Source: Bacteroidota bacterium (GTDB lineage: Bacteria > Bacteroidota > Bacteroidia > UKL13-3). From it: a stretch of 64,000 bases of DNA. The stretch spans positions 1 through 64,000 of the forward strand of contig JAIXSO010000046.1 of the NCBI GenBank assembly GCA_027484685.1, written 5' to 3'. Within the stretch, counting starts at the first letter, position 1. The number at the start of each line of letters is the position of its first letter. Below are positions 45,817 through 55,556 of the stretch, piece by piece. The translations under genes were made by a program, and so were the position numbers. The notes under the pieces were generated by a model. The model saw only the letters and a list, made by a program, of their open reading frames with translations, was not told the DNA's origin and ran no database searches.

Positions 45817-48489
45817 CTAATTATCATACCCCAAATTAGGAGCTAACCATTTTTCAACGTAGTCAATGCTTACGTTTTTGCGTTTGGCATATTCTTCTAC
45901 TTGGTCTTTTTGAATTTTACCAACTGCAAAGTATTTACTTGCCTCGTTGGCAAAATAAAAACCACTTACTGCCGAAGCTGGATACATGGCAAAGTTTTCG
46001 GTTAAAACAATACCAGCATTTTTTTCTGCTTGCAAAATATCAAACAACTTACGTTTTTCGGTATGGTCTGGGCAGGCAGGATAACCTGGCGCAGGACGAA
46101 TGCTGTTGTATTTTTCTCTGATTATTTCATCATCGGTTAATTGCTCATTTGGTGCAAAACCCCAATATTCTTTTCTAACCAATTCGTGCATTTTTTCTGC
46201 AAAAGCCTCAGCTAATCTATCGGCAATGGCTTTAATCATAATGCTATTGTAATCGTCATGGTCTTTTTCGTATGCTTCTACCAAAGGCTCAATTCCAATT
46301 CCGGCAGTTACCGCAAACATGCCTAAATAATCTTTTTTACCACTTTCTTTTGGAGCCACAAAATCAGCCAAACATAAGTAAGGTTGTCCATCGGCCTTTT
46401 CGCCTTGTTGGCGCAAATAGTTGAAAGTTGTTGGTTGTCCGTTGTTAGAAATAATTACATCATCACCATCAGCATTTGCTTCATAAAAACCAATTACTCC
46501 ACGAGCAGTAAGTAGTTTTTCGTTAATTACTTTATCGAGCATTTTGTTGGCATCGTCAAATAATTTTTTGGCTTCTACACCAACTATTTCATCATTAAAA
46601 ATGGCAGGATAACGCCCAACTAATTCCCAAGTTAAAAAGAAAGGAGTCCAATCAATGCGTTGGCGCAATTCTTCTAACGGAAAATTATCAAATACTTTTG
46701 TGCCTAAAAATTTAGGTGCAACAATATTGTCAAAACTAACAGGAATTTTATTGGTTCTTGCTTTTGCTAAATCAACCGAGTTTTTATCTTTTTTACGGTT
46801 TTTATAATCTATTCTAAATTGTTCGTACTCGTCTTTAAATTTCTTTTCCGAAGCTGCTCGTTGGTCTGGACTAATTAAACTTGCCGCCACAGGTACGCTT
46901 TTACTTGCATCTAACACATGCACAACTGGTCCGCTATAAACTGGGTCAATTTTTACGGCTGTATGCGCACGGCTGGTTGTAGCACCTCCAATTAACAAAG
47001 GAATTTTCATTCCTAAACGTTCCATTTCTTTGGCTACATGCACCATTTCATCCAAGCTTGGTGTAATCAATCCACTTAAACCAATTACATCTACATTTTC
47101 TTTAATGGCGGTTTCCAAAATTTTATCGGCAGGAACCATTACCCCAATATCAATTATTTCGTAATTGTTACAAGCCAACACCACACCTACAATGTTTTTA
47201 CCAATATCATGTACATCACCCTTTACAGTTGCCATTAATATACGGCCTTGGTTGGTGGTCATGTTACCATTTTTACGTTTTTCTTCTTCCATATAAGGCA
47301 TTAAAACAGCTACTGCTTTTTTCATTACACGAGCACTTTTTACCACCTGCGGTAAAAACATTTTTCCAGCACCAAACAAATCACCCACAATGTTCATTCC
47401 AGCCATTAAAGGGCCTTCAATCACTTCAAGTGGTTTGTCGTAAATTAACCTTGCCTCTTCGGTATCTGCTTCTACAAACTCAACAATTCCTTTTATTAAT
47501 GCATGACTCAAACGCTCTTGAACCGTTCCTTTACGCCATTCATCATCTACAATACTTTCTTTTCCTTTTCCTTTAACACGTTCTGCTAGTTCCAATAAAC
47601 GTTCGGTGGCATCGTCTCTTCTGTCCAATAAAACATCTTCAACATGTTCTAACAGTTCTTTGTCAATCTCGCTATAAACTTCCAATTGACTTGGGTTTAC
47701 AATGCCCATATCCATTCCGTTATTGATGGCATGAAATAAAAACGCTGAGTGCATGGCTTCACGCACTTTATCATTTCCTCTGAACGAAAAAGAAACATTG
47801 GAAACACCACCGCTCACTTTTGCACCTGGCAAATTTTCTTTAATCCATTTTGTTCCGTTAAAGAAATCGAGTGCATTTTTTCTATGCTCTTCCATGCCAG
47901 TAGCTACTGGAAAAATATTTGGATCAAAAATGATATCACCCGCAGGGAAATGAACTTTTTCAGTTAAAACCCTGTAAGCTCTTTCAGCAATTTCAATTCT
48001 GCGTTCGTAGTTATCCGCTTGTCCTTGTTCGTCAAAAAGCATTACGATTACCGCTGCACCAAAACGTTTTACAATTTTTGCTTGGCGGATAAATTCTTCT
48101 TCGCCACCTTTTAATGAGATAGAGTTTACCACACATTTCCCTTGCACACATTTTAATCCAGTTTCAATTATCTCCCATTTAGAGGAATCAATCATGATAG
48201 GAACACGAGAAATATCTGGTTCAGAGGCAATCAAATTTAAAAAGCGCACCATTGATTCCACACCATCAATCATTCCTTCATCCATATTGATGTCGATAAT
48301 TTGCGCACCGCCTTCTACCTGCTGACGAGCAACAGCTAAGGCTTCTTCAAAATTACCTTCACGAATAAGGCGTAAAAACATCTTAGAACCCGTTACATTG
48401 GTTCTTTCTCCCACATTTACAAAATTGGTATCTTTAGTAATTACCAATGGCTCCAAGCCCGAAAGGCGTAATGTATAATCTTTGTTCAT
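45817..48489 (-). CDS. metH: Methionine synthase, folate/B12/activation part of split MetH
   Basis: This 890-residue protein carries the three C-terminal modules of cobalamin-dependent methionine synthase. The pterin-binding domain has [18 protein letters not shown]. The B12-binding domain has [20 protein letters not shown], supplying the axial His, with [13 protein letters not shown]. The reactivation domain ends in [18 protein letters not shown] and binds SAM. It works with the homocysteine domain encoded at 49092-50096. Splitting MetH this way is known in Bacteroidota. Both halves are minus-strand and share the SAM riboswitch upstream, but a nuclease cassette lies between them. Confidence 0.95.
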   Translation of the reverse strand: MNKDYTLRLSGLEPLVITKDTNFVNVGERTNVTGSKMFLRLIREGNFEEALAVARQQVEGGAQIIDINMDEGMIDGVESMVRFLNLIASEPDISRVPIMIDSSKWEIIETGLKCVQGKCVVNSISLKGGEEEFIRQAKIVKRFGAAVIVMLFDEQGQADNYERRIEIAERAYRVLTEKVHFPAGDIIFDPNIFPVATGMEEHRKNALDFFNGTKWIKENLPGAKVSGGVSNVSFSFRGNDKVREAMHSAFLFHAINNGMDMGIVNPSQLEVYSEIDKELLEHVEDVLLDRRDDATERLLELAERVKGKGKESIVDDEWRKGTVQERLSHALIKGIVEFVEADTEEARLIYDKPLEVIEGPLMAGMNIVGDLFGAGKMFLPQVVKSARVMKKAVAVLMPYMEEEKRKNGNMTTNQGRILMATVKGDVHDIGKNIVGVVLACNNYEIIDIGVMVPADKILETAIKENVDVIGLSGLITPSLDEMVHVAKEMERLGMKIPLLIGGATTSRAHTAVKIDPVYSGPVVHVLDASKSVPVAASLISPDQRAASEKKFKDEYEQFRIDYKNRKKDKNSVDLAKARTNKIPVSFDNIVAPKFLGTKVFDNFPLEELRQRIDWTPFFLTWELVGRYPAIFNDEIVGVEAKKLFDDANKMLDKVINEKLLTARGVIGFYEANADGDDVIISNNGQPTTFNYLRQQGEKADGQPYLCLADFVAPKESGKKDYLGMFAVTAGIGIEPLVEAYEKDHDDYNSIMIKAIADRLAEAFAEKMHELVRKEYWGFAPNEQLTDDEIIREKYNSIRPAPGYPACPDHTEKRKLFDILQAEKNAGIVLTENFAMYPASAVSGFYFANEASKYFAVGKIQKDQVEEYAKRKNVSIDYVEKWLAPNLGYDN

Positions 48490-48504
48490 TTATTTTTTTG
48501 CTTC

Positions 48505-48605
48505 TTTAACCACAGAGTTCACTGAGTTTTTAACACAGAGAACACGGAGTTCTTTTTTCTTTAAGCACAAAGTTCACTGTGGTATTTTTCACAGAGAGCA
48601 CTGAG
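48505..48605. repeat. Inner repeat block, metH2 side of the GxxExxY cassette
   Basis: TTTAACCACAGAG (48505-48517) opens a run of related units (TTCACTGAG, ACACAGAGAACACGGAG, TTCACTGTGG, CACAGAGAGCACTGAG). The outer 13 bases are repeated in inverted form at 49084-49096. The block lies 15 bases upstream of the second metH start. Confidence 0.75.
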
Positions 48606-48627
48606 TTTAAATAATCTAATTCTTTTT

Positions 48628-49002
48628 TTAATTCGCTAGCCTAATTATTCCTTCTTTTAAATATTTAACATTAAAGTTTATCAAAAGTCCAATTTTATAG
48701 TTACCTAACTTTTGATAAGTTAATAATTGAGCCTTATGAACATCATTCAATGCTTCAACGGATTTTATTTCAATTACAACTTTATTTTCAACCAGTAAAT
48801 CAATCCTATAACCAATGTCTAATTTTACTTCTTCGTAAATTAGTGGCATTGGTTTTTCTTTTTCTACAAATAATCCTTCATATTTTGTTAAACGATAATA
48901 CAAACATTCTTTATAAGCTGATTCTAATAAACCAGGGCCTAAAGTTTTGTGAACTTCAATAGAAGCTCCAATTATTTTACTTGTAATTTCATTTATCTCC
49001 AT
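48628..49002 (-). CDS. GxxExxY-family PD-(D/E)XK nuclease-like protein
   Basis: A 124-residue protein with the family signature GLLESAYKECLYYRL (G-x2-E-x2-Y) and, downstream, YRIDLLVENKVVIEIKSVEA: a D...E-x-K arrangement like the catalytic core of PD-(D/E)XK nucleases. It closes with YKIGLLINFNVKYLKEGIIR. The biological role of the family is unknown. ATG at 49002 is preferred to an in-frame TTG at 49023. The gene sits between the two metH halves, on the same strand, with inverted repeat blocks on both sides. This suggests a mobile cassette. Confidence 0.85.
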   Translation of the reverse strand: MEINEITSKIIGASIEVHKTLGPGLLESAYKECLYYRLTKYEGLFVEKEKPMPLIYEEVKLDIGYRIDLLVENKVVIEIKSVEALNDVHKAQLLTYQKLGNYKIGLLINFNVKYLKEGIIRLAN

Positions 49003-49029
49003 ATTCTCAGTTAACTCTTTCAAAAAAAT

Positions 49030-49096
49030 TTAACGTCCTCTGTTTAAATCTCTCCGTGACCTCAGTGAAAATATCTTTGTGTTCTCTGTGGTTAAA
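49030..49096. repeat. Inverted repeat block, metH1 side of the GxxExxY cassette
   Basis: GTCCTCTGTTTAAATCTCTC ... CCTCAGTGA ... GTTCTCTGTGGTTAAA. The last 13 bases are the inverse of 48505-48517. The metH1 stop codon (TAA on the minus strand, 49092-49094) lies inside this repeat. Confidence 0.75.
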
Positions 49097-50096
49097 TTCC
49101 TGAAACAGAATGCAACTCCCTTGGGCTGTAATTCGCAGCCATTTCTGCAATAGCTTTAATATGATCAGGAGTAGTTCCGCAACAGCCGCCTAGAATATTT
49201 ACCAATCCTTCTTTGCAAAATTCTTCTACTTGTTTTGCCATAGCTGCTGGACTTTCATCGTATTGACCAAATTCGTTTGGCAATCCAGCATTTGGATATG
49301 CGCTAACATAAAATGGAGAATGTGTTGCCATTACTTGTAAATACGGACGTAAAGCACTTGCGCCTAATGCACAATTTAAGCCTATACTCATTAAAGGTGC
49401 ATGTTGCATACTTATTAAAAATGCCTCTGTTGTTTGACCTGATAATGTTCTTCCAGATGCATCGGTGATTGTTCCTGAAATCATAACGGGATAATGTTTT
49501 CCAAGTTCTTCAAAAACTTCATCAACGGCATATAATGCAGCCTTTGCATTTAAAGTATCAAAAATGGTTTCAATCAATAATATATCTACACCACCTTCAA
49601 TTAATTTGATAGCTTGTTGTTTATATGCCTTTACTAATTCGTCAAAAGTGGTTGCTCTGTAACCTGGGTCGTTTACATCCGGACTAATAGATAAAGTTCT
49701 GTTAGTTGGTCCCATTGCACCAGCCACAAACCTAGGTTTATTAGGTTCTTTGGCAGTCATTTCATCAGCTACTTCTTTGGCAATTTTTGCTGAATAGTAA
49801 TTGATATCATCTACCAAATGCTCTAAATGATAATCTGCTTGCGCAATGGTGGTACCACTAAAAGTATTGGTTTCAACAATATCAGCACCTGCCTCAAAAT
49901 ACAAACGGTGAATGCCTTTTATAATTTCAGGACGGGTAATTGAAAGTAAATCGTTGTTTCCCTTTAACGGATGTGCATGATTTGCCAAAGCCTCATTTCT
50001 AAAATCAGCTTCTTCCAATTTATGTCGTTGAATCATGGTACCCATTGCACCATCCAAAATCACAATTTTTTTCTTAAGTATATCGTATATGTTCAT
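49092..50096 (-). CDS. metH: Methionine synthase, homocysteine-binding part of split MetH
   Basis: A 334-residue homocysteine S-methyltransferase domain: [20 protein letters not shown] at the start, ETNTFSGT, and the zinc site with GLNCALGA (first Cys) and [11 protein letters not shown] (two Cys). It takes the methyl group from methylcobalamin held by the protein at 45817-48489. ATG at 50096 is chosen over TTG at 50102. The stop codon overlaps the cassette repeat. A SAM-I riboswitch precedes it. Confidence 0.95.
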   Translation of the reverse strand: MNIYDILKKKIVILDGAMGTMIQRHKLEEADFRNEALANHAHPLKGNNDLLSITRPEIIKGIHRLYFEAGADIVETNTFSGTTIAQADYHLEHLVDDINYYSAKIAKEVADEMTAKEPNKPRFVAGAMGPTNRTLSISPDVNDPGYRATTFDELVKAYKQQAIKLIEGGVDILLIETIFDTLNAKAALYAVDEVFEELGKHYPVMISGTITDASGRTLSGQTTEAFLISMQHAPLMSIGLNCALGASALRPYLQVMATHSPFYVSAYPNAGLPNEFGQYDESPAAMAKQVEEFCKEGLVNILGGCCGTTPDHIKAIAEMAANYSPRELHSVSGI

Positions 50097-50503
50097 TTTC
50101 AATTTGCCTTTAGCTACTAGCTTCTGGCTACTAGCAATTTTAGTTTAAAAAATACAAAAGCTTTGCCAGTGGCTAAAAGCCAGCTGCCAGTTGCTAATAA
50201 TTATCCAGTAAACTTTTTCCGATTAGGTGTTTGATAGCAGCTCGTAACCGAGGCATTCATTCACTTATCAGTTCTCTCTTTTGGAGATAGGTATTGGCAC
50301 TCTGCTACTTGGGGTAGTTTTGCCAAGACATCATAGGGCCTATTCCCTCCGTCTTTCTGGATAAGTGGTGCAAATATAAAAAAATGTAAGATTTAAAAAA
50401 TTAAAAGATTTAAAAATTACAAAGTTGAAAGGTTGCAAAGTTATTGAATCAATAAACTTATTATTTCATTTCGAATTTTTGTCAATTTGAACTTCGCACT
50501 TGC
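50097..50503. other. metH leader and spacer
   Basis: The 407 bases between metH and corA contain the SAM riboswitch (50262-50367). Closer to metH are two inverted-type short repeats around AGCTTCTGGC (about 50115-50200), similar to 22257-22280. Beyond the riboswitch lies an AT-rich stretch with AAGTTGAAAGGTTGCAAAGT. No ORF is supported. Confidence 0.6.
50262..50367 (-). ncRNA. SAM-I riboswitch (S-box) of metH
   Basis: On the minus strand the aptamer reads CACTTATC (P1 5' arm), then AGACGGAGGGAATAGGCCCT, ATGATGTCTTGGCAAAAC, GTGCCAATACC and a final hairpin, closing with GATAAGTG (P1 3' arm). These match the conserved SAM-I core (GGAGGGA, GGCCC, ATGA, GGCAA, GTGCCAA). The distance to the metH start is about 165 bases, with a small CTCG-GTTA-CGAG hairpin between. 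Binding of SAM should lower metH expression when SAM is plentiful. Confidence 0.93.
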
Positions 50504-51448
50504 TTAAATCCAGCCTTTTTTCTTAAAGGTAAGTAGCACTGCACCCGATGAAACAATCATAGCAATAATACAAATAAAAAATCCTAATGGCTGATTGGCT
50601 CCTGGTATATTGCTAAAGTTCATACCAAACATACCCGATATAAGTGTAGGTGGTAAAAATGCTATTGAAAATACTGTGAAACGCTTTAACACTTTATTTT
50701 GCTCCAAGTTAATTAAACCGGTTAAGGTATTTTGTAAAAACTCAAGGCGCTCAAAGTTAAAGGCACTATATTCTATTAGGGATTGAATATCCTTTAAAAT
50801 TATTCTTAACCTAACTTTTCTGTCTTCTGGGAAAAGGCTGCTTTTCAATAAATTAGAAAGTACGCGTTGTTTATCAATCATGCTTTCTCTGAGCATCATA
50901 GTACTTTCTTGTAAATCAGTAATATCTAATAGGAACTCACTATTGGTATTTCTATCGGTACTTAAAGTGCGGCTAAATACAGTTATTTCGTTTGATACTC
51001 TTTCAATTAAATCGGCTTCTAAATCAATGCGTGTTTCTTGCAAACTCATCAATACATCAAAACCGGAGTTAAACATTTCGCTATTAGCTTTCATTTTGCG
51101 CACTACATCGGCAAAGGTTGAAAGGTCAGCCTGCCGAAAGGTGTAAAGCACACTATCTTTTATAATAAACGAAACAGCATGTTTTTCGTATTGTCCATTT
51201 TCTAAACGCAAAAAATTGCTGTTAGCGGTAATTTCATTATTACGTTCAAAATACCTCGAACTACTTTCAATTTCAGCTATTTCTTGAGGCGTTTGTATGC
51301 TTATACTGGTTTTACTTTCTATCCATTCCTCTTCTTCACTAGTAGGCGCCTGCATATCAACCCACATAATATTTGTAAGTGAGTCTAAACGTTTAATATC
51401 GTTATCTTTTAATATTTTTTCATCTTGCTTATAAAAAATACGAATCAT
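50504..51448 (-). CDS. corA: CorA-family magnesium/divalent cation channel
   Basis: A 314-residue protein with the CorA layout: a large acidic cytoplasmic domain, a long stalk helix and two C-terminal membrane helices. The signature GMFGMNFSN follows the first helix (TVFSIAFLPPTLIS), and the second helix is FICIIAMIVSSGAVLL. It ends in the usual basic tail (FKKKGWI). It transports Mg2+ or related ions across the inner membrane. ATG at 51448 is preferred to TTG at 51457. Confidence 0.92.
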   Translation of the reverse strand: MIRIFYKQDEKILKDNDIKRLDSLTNIMWVDMQAPTSEEEEWIESKTSISIQTPQEIAEIESSSRYFERNNEITANSNFLRLENGQYEKHAVSFIIKDSVLYTFRQADLSTFADVVRKMKANSEMFNSGFDVLMSLQETRIDLEADLIERVSNEITVFSRTLSTDRNTNSEFLLDITDLQESTMMLRESMIDKQRVLSNLLKSSLFPEDRKVRLRIILKDIQSLIEYSAFNFERLEFLQNTLTGLINLEQNKVLKRFTVFSIAFLPPTLISGMFGMNFSNIPGANQPLGFFICIIAMIVSSGAVLLTFKKKGWI

Positions 51449-51548
51449 GGCGGGCAAGATAAAACTTTTAGTAAAATGTATTACATTATTTAATTATAAA
51501 ATAATTTTAGAAATGTAACCCAACAAAATGCAGTGTAGTAAAATTTAT

Positions 51549-54500
51549 TTACCTTATAATAGTAATATTTCCACGTTTGGTGTAGGCAGAATCGTCAAAG
51601 CCGGTATAGGTAACTATGTAAAAGTACACATCATTTTGAACTGAGTTATTATTTATGTCGCCTTTCCAACGGTCTTTTTTATTATTGGTTTCATAAACTT
51701 GTTGACCCCAACGGTTAAATATTTTTAAATTATAAGTTTTGACGAATGAGTTTGCTATGTATAAATCATCATTTAAGTTGTCTCCATTAGCTGTAATTGC
51801 ATTTGGTGGATATGCATTTGGCTGTTGATAAAGAAAAACTTGATTTGATTTACTTTGTGCCAACGGCCTATTAGGAATACCATCAGGTGGAGCTTCGGTA
51901 GCTTTTACATAGTAATAATAAGCGCCTTCATCAGTATCAAAGTTTTTATCGTTATAATTATTTGATTTTTGATTGGTGATTGAACTATAACCTTTCGTTA
52001 CATAGCGCCTTAAAATTTCATAATTATCAACTCCTTGAGCCCAACCATTATAATTATTCCAATCTAGTTCATGGTTTAAGTAAGTTGAAATTCCTTTTAA
52101 AAATATTGAACAAGCTATTTTGCCTTGTGGGCCAATATTATCGCAGGTATCGTACATAACCAAATGGTAGCAATACGATTGTTTGTTAATATCAACATCT
52201 TTATCGGAGAATTGCGTATCAGTAACATTTTCAAATGTTTCAATTTTACTGAAGTTTACTCCATTGTCAGTAGACTTATATAAGAAGTATTTAGCAAAAT
52301 CTTTTTCAGTACTTCTAAACCACGATATACCTATGTAATCGTTGGTATCAACAGTTACAGTAAATAAACTTTGCTGTTGAGGTATATAATTAATTTGTTC
52401 AAAAGTAGTTATGGTATCGCTTGGTGGTCCCGAAACGCCGCATTTATTAACTCCAATCATGTAATAACAGTAGTTAATTTGTTTGTTACTAGGTGAATTT
52501 TTGTCTAAAAAATACCTTTGTGTCTTATCTCTTATAGTATCAATTACTACAAAATTTTTATTGTCAATACCTCTATAAACTAAGAAATAGTTAAATAAAT
52601 TTGCAGGTGTAGTATCTCCATAATACACATAAGTTTGGTTATCGCTGCTCAGTGTCATACAAAGCATATCGGTTGAATTTATTGGATCTAACGGTAATAC
52701 CTTTAACCAAATACGCTTGCTACTTAGGTTGCTAATTGGGCAGCTTAAATCTTGTACGTCAATATCTATTGGAATGTATTTCAAATTGTATGCTTCGCAA
52801 GATGGAGTCCAACACAATTCAGTTTTTACGCTATCATTTCCATAAACAATTTTGTTTACTATTGGAACAGGGCTAACAGCACCATTAGTAAAAATAGTTG
52901 AATTGACCTTCATAACCAACGAATCACCAATATCTTGGGCTTTGATAAAAAAGCATTTGTTTGAATTTACGGTGAATTCAATGGTATCTTGAGTAATATT
53001 GGCTAGTAAACTATCATTTTTTGAAATAGCAGGAACACTAGCAATAGTACTAACAAATTTTGATGAAATTCCTTCCGAATCGCATTCATTTACACTAGCA
53101 ATTTTATAGGTATAATTAATGGTTCTATTATTGGGCGAATTGTTATCTGTAAATTGATTTACTATTTTCCCAAACTCACCTAACAATACATAATTGCTAT
53201 CGTTTATGCCTCTGTAAATTCTATAACTTTTTAAATAAGGCGATGAATTGGTATCACTCCAGTTTAGTTGAGTTTTGTTATCTAATAAACCTAAACACTC
53301 AAAAATAGGAGGGGGCATGGTTTTCATTGGCAAAATTCTAACCACAATTTCTCTTTTTGAAGTGCGAGGAAAAGGGCAACCATTATCTTTTACCTCTGAT
53401 GTAAATGTTACTGAACCTACTTTTGATAACTCGCAACTTGTTTGCCAACAAAATCTATTTACAATGTTTCTGTAGCCTTCTACATATTTATCTACCACTG
53501 GTTGAGTAGTAAAGGTAGAGGTAAAAAAAGGCGATGTAATATTCATAAACAACGAATCTCCTGGCGAACTTAAGTCGCTAGAATTAATATTGAAACAGAT
53601 AGAATTAGGAATTTGTACTTCATAAAAAGTACGTTGAATGGTTGAGCCAGTATCGCTGTAATTAATAATAGGTGGTGGATTTGGGGTGCATGCCACTACG
53701 TTAAACTGCAGTTCTAAACGCACTTCACCTATTTTTACTCCATTCCTATATTCTTCTACTTTTATGGCTGCTACATAATTTCCAACACTATTTGGCGTAA
53801 CTGATATTTCACCTGTTTGTCTATTTATTGAAAGTGAGGGATTACCCATAATGGCATTGGTAGCACTAAAACCTGTTATCCAATTTATTGGCGTATAGGG
53901 ACCAGGTGAATTTAAATAAACATTTGGTGCTCCATTAGGATCATTTTTATTTAGAGTTCCATTTAATGGGTCAACTAACGAATAAACCAAAGAGTCTTTG
54001 TCTGCATCAGTAAAGTTAAAATTATAGTTAAATGGCACTCCAACACACATTAATGTTACTGGGTTGTTGGTATATTTTGGTGTTGAATTATTAAAATTTC
54101 TTGATGGAATTTCAGCATAAAATGCGGTACTAGCATCTCCTGGAGTTACAATATTATTGATAATACTGTTTCTACAGCATCTTTCCCAACTTATGTAATA
54201 TCCACCTGCAAAAGTTAAACTTGCAAAACTAACTGTAGCTGTATAAAAACCTTCGTCAGTACATTCTATTGTGCTTCCACCACATTTAGGATTTATAAAT
54301 TGTAATTTTTGAGAGCTAACAAATGGTAAAATAAAATAAGTAGCAAGGCTGTTATTATTCTTTTGGTAAACACCAATTCTAATATTGGGCTTGTTAAAAT
54401 CAGCCTGTCCATTTCGGCAATCTCTTAATACACGTAATGAAATTTGGTAATTATTTCCACTTATCCACTGAACATCGAAAGCCCCGCCAACTATATGAGT

Positions 54501-54557
54501 AGCGAAGGTAATTAGGCTTGTAAGTATAAACGCAGATATGAATAGTACTTTTTTCAA
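51549..54557 (-). CDS. Large surface protein with T9SS type-B (gliding-motility-associated) C-terminus
   Basis: About 1002 residues. The signal peptide KKVLFISAFILTSLITFATH is followed by HIVGGAFDVQW, a typical opening of Bacteroidota surface proteins. Repeated strand domains follow, with FN3-like segments (about residues 440-560, 640-760 and 780-860). The last 80 or so residues are a type-B sorting domain: AYPPNAITANGDNLNDDLYI, FNRWGQQVYE and a terminal TIIR. Type-B clients are attached at the surface with the help of PorP/SprF proteins, one of which is encoded at 61752. The only reasonable starts are TTG at 54557 or 54569; 54557 gives the cleaner signal peptide. Confidence 0.88.
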   Translation of the reverse strand: MKKVLFISAFILTSLITFATHIVGGAFDVQWISGNNYQISLRVLRDCRNGQADFNKPNIRIGVYQKNNNSLATYFILPFVSSQKLQFINPKCGGSTIECTDEGFYTATVSFASLTFAGGYYISWERCCRNSIINNIVTPGDASTAFYAEIPSRNFNNSTPKYTNNPVTLMCVGVPFNYNFNFTDADKDSLVYSLVDPLNGTLNKNDPNGAPNVYLNSPGPYTPINWITGFSATNAIMGNPSLSINRQTGEISVTPNSVGNYVAAIKVEEYRNGVKIGEVRLELQFNVVACTPNPPPIINYSDTGSTIQRTFYEVQIPNSICFNINSSDLSSPGDSLFMNITSPFFTSTFTTQPVVDKYVEGYRNIVNRFCWQTSCELSKVGSVTFTSEVKDNGCPFPRTSKREIVVRILPMKTMPPPIFECLGLLDNKTQLNWSDTNSSPYLKSYRIYRGINDSNYVLLGEFGKIVNQFTDNNSPNNRTINYTYKIASVNECDSEGISSKFVSTIASVPAISKNDSLLANITQDTIEFTVNSNKCFFIKAQDIGDSLVMKVNSTIFTNGAVSPVPIVNKIVYGNDSVKTELCWTPSCEAYNLKYIPIDIDVQDLSCPISNLSSKRIWLKVLPLDPINSTDMLCMTLSSDNQTYVYYGDTTPANLFNYFLVYRGIDNKNFVVIDTIRDKTQRYFLDKNSPSNKQINYCYYMIGVNKCGVSGPPSDTITTFEQINYIPQQQSLFTVTVDTNDYIGISWFRSTEKDFAKYFLYKSTDNGVNFSKIETFENVTDTQFSDKDVDINKQSYCYHLVMYDTCDNIGPQGKIACSIFLKGISTYLNHELDWNNYNGWAQGVDNYEILRRYVTKGYSSITNQKSNNYNDKNFDTDEGAYYYYVKATEAPPDGIPNRPLAQSKSNQVFLYQQPNAYPPNAITANGDNLNDDLYIANSFVKTYNLKIFNRWGQQVYETNNKKDRWKGDINNNSVQNDVYFYIVTYTGFDDSAYTKRGNITIIR

Positions 54558-54634
54558 AATTAAGTGCAATATAGTTTAAATTTTAACTATTTTACGGATC
54601 TATTAATCATTACAACTTTTTGACAAATATTGTT

Positions 54635-55351
54635 TTACAAGGTGTTAACAAAATAGTTGTTTTTTAGTGTAGGTAACACATTGGCAGTATTAAATTGTAA
54701 GCAATATTTAATATCATCAGTATTTAAATGCTTTAATTCAAAACGTTTGGCATGAGATGATTTCCTAACCAATGCCTCTAAATTATTTTTATTTTGTTCA
54801 AATAAAAGTTGTGCACTTAAAGCGCTATCGCAATCTATTTTAAAGTTAAACCCAATTTTATGTACCACTACTCCTGCAAATAATGTATCCTCTAAATTAA
54901 ACTTATTTTTCCAACCTGCACATAATAAAACCACATCTTCGTTTATAGAATTTAACCAATTACATAAAGTATCAATATTTAAAAAAGCACCAATTGCTAT
55001 TTGAGCAGCACCATTTTCTTCAGCATATTTAATGGCTTTAGTTCCATTGGTGGTTGCTAAGGCTATACTTTTTCCCGCTAATAAAGGGTTTTCAAATTCA
55101 AAAGGTGAGTTTCCTAAGTCAAAACCTTCAACTTTTACAGCATCTTTTTCGGCAGCAATAACAAAGTTAAACTCTTTAAATAGTTTACATTCTTCAGCGC
55201 TTGCAAGTGTTAAAATTTTTTCAACTCCAGTTTTAAATCCAACGCACATACTACTTGTGGCTCTTAAAATATCAATCACTACTACAGCTTTTCCTTTTAC
55301 ATTATAATAGGGTAACAATGCAGGACTCACTACCACTTCTAAATTTCTCAT
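54635..55351 (-). CDS. comB: 2-phosphosulfolactate phosphatase-like protein (ComB)
   Basis: The 238 residues match the ComB family: VVIDILRATSSM near residue 25, AAEKDAVKVEGFDLGNSP, and ALATTNGTKAI. The archetype removes phosphate from 2-phosphosulfolactate in coenzyme M synthesis. Bacteroidota do not make coenzyme M, so here it may act in sulfolactate metabolism or on another phosphoester. It is divergent from metK. Confidence 0.85.
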   Translation of the reverse strand: MRNLEVVVSPALLPYYNVKGKAVVVIDILRATSSMCVGFKTGVEKILTLASAEECKLFKEFNFVIAAEKDAVKVEGFDLGNSPFEFENPLLAGKSIALATTNGTKAIKYAEENGAAQIAIGAFLNIDTLCNWLNSINEDVVLLCAGWKNKFNLEDTLFAGVVVHKIGFNFKIDCDSALSAQLLFEQNKNNLEALVRKSSHAKRFELKHLNTDDIKYCLQFNTANVLPTLKNNYFVNTL

Positions 55352-55463
55352 TACATTAATTGTTTACTCCAAATAAAAGAAAAATTTAGCATATAATGTT
55401 TTAATAAAATTGACACAAATCCATTTAAATTTATATTTTGTAATAAAGAAAAAAGACATAAAA

Positions 55464-55496
55464 TTGCGCTTCTTAAAATAATAGAGAATATATTTG
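55464..55496 (+). promoter_or_regulatory. Likely promoter of metK
   Basis: TTG at 55464-55466 and TATATTTG at 55489-55496 with a 22-base spacer fit the Bacteroidota -33/-7 pattern. About 60 bases of leader precede the ATG. No SAM riboswitch is present in this leader. Confidence 0.5.
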
Positions 55497-55556
55497 GATT
55501 TTTTACCAATAACTTATTATCTATAAAAATTTAAAAGCAAAATATTTAAATAAAAA

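Noticed and set aside
45817-50096. metH read as one gene broken by mutation
   Set aside because: Each half has its own start, stop and complete domains, and split MetH is known in Bacteroidota. The cassette sits between them rather than in either.
55352-55556. SAM riboswitch in front of metK
   Set aside because: The leader lacks the GGAGGGA, GGCCC and GTGCCAA elements that are clear upstream of metH.
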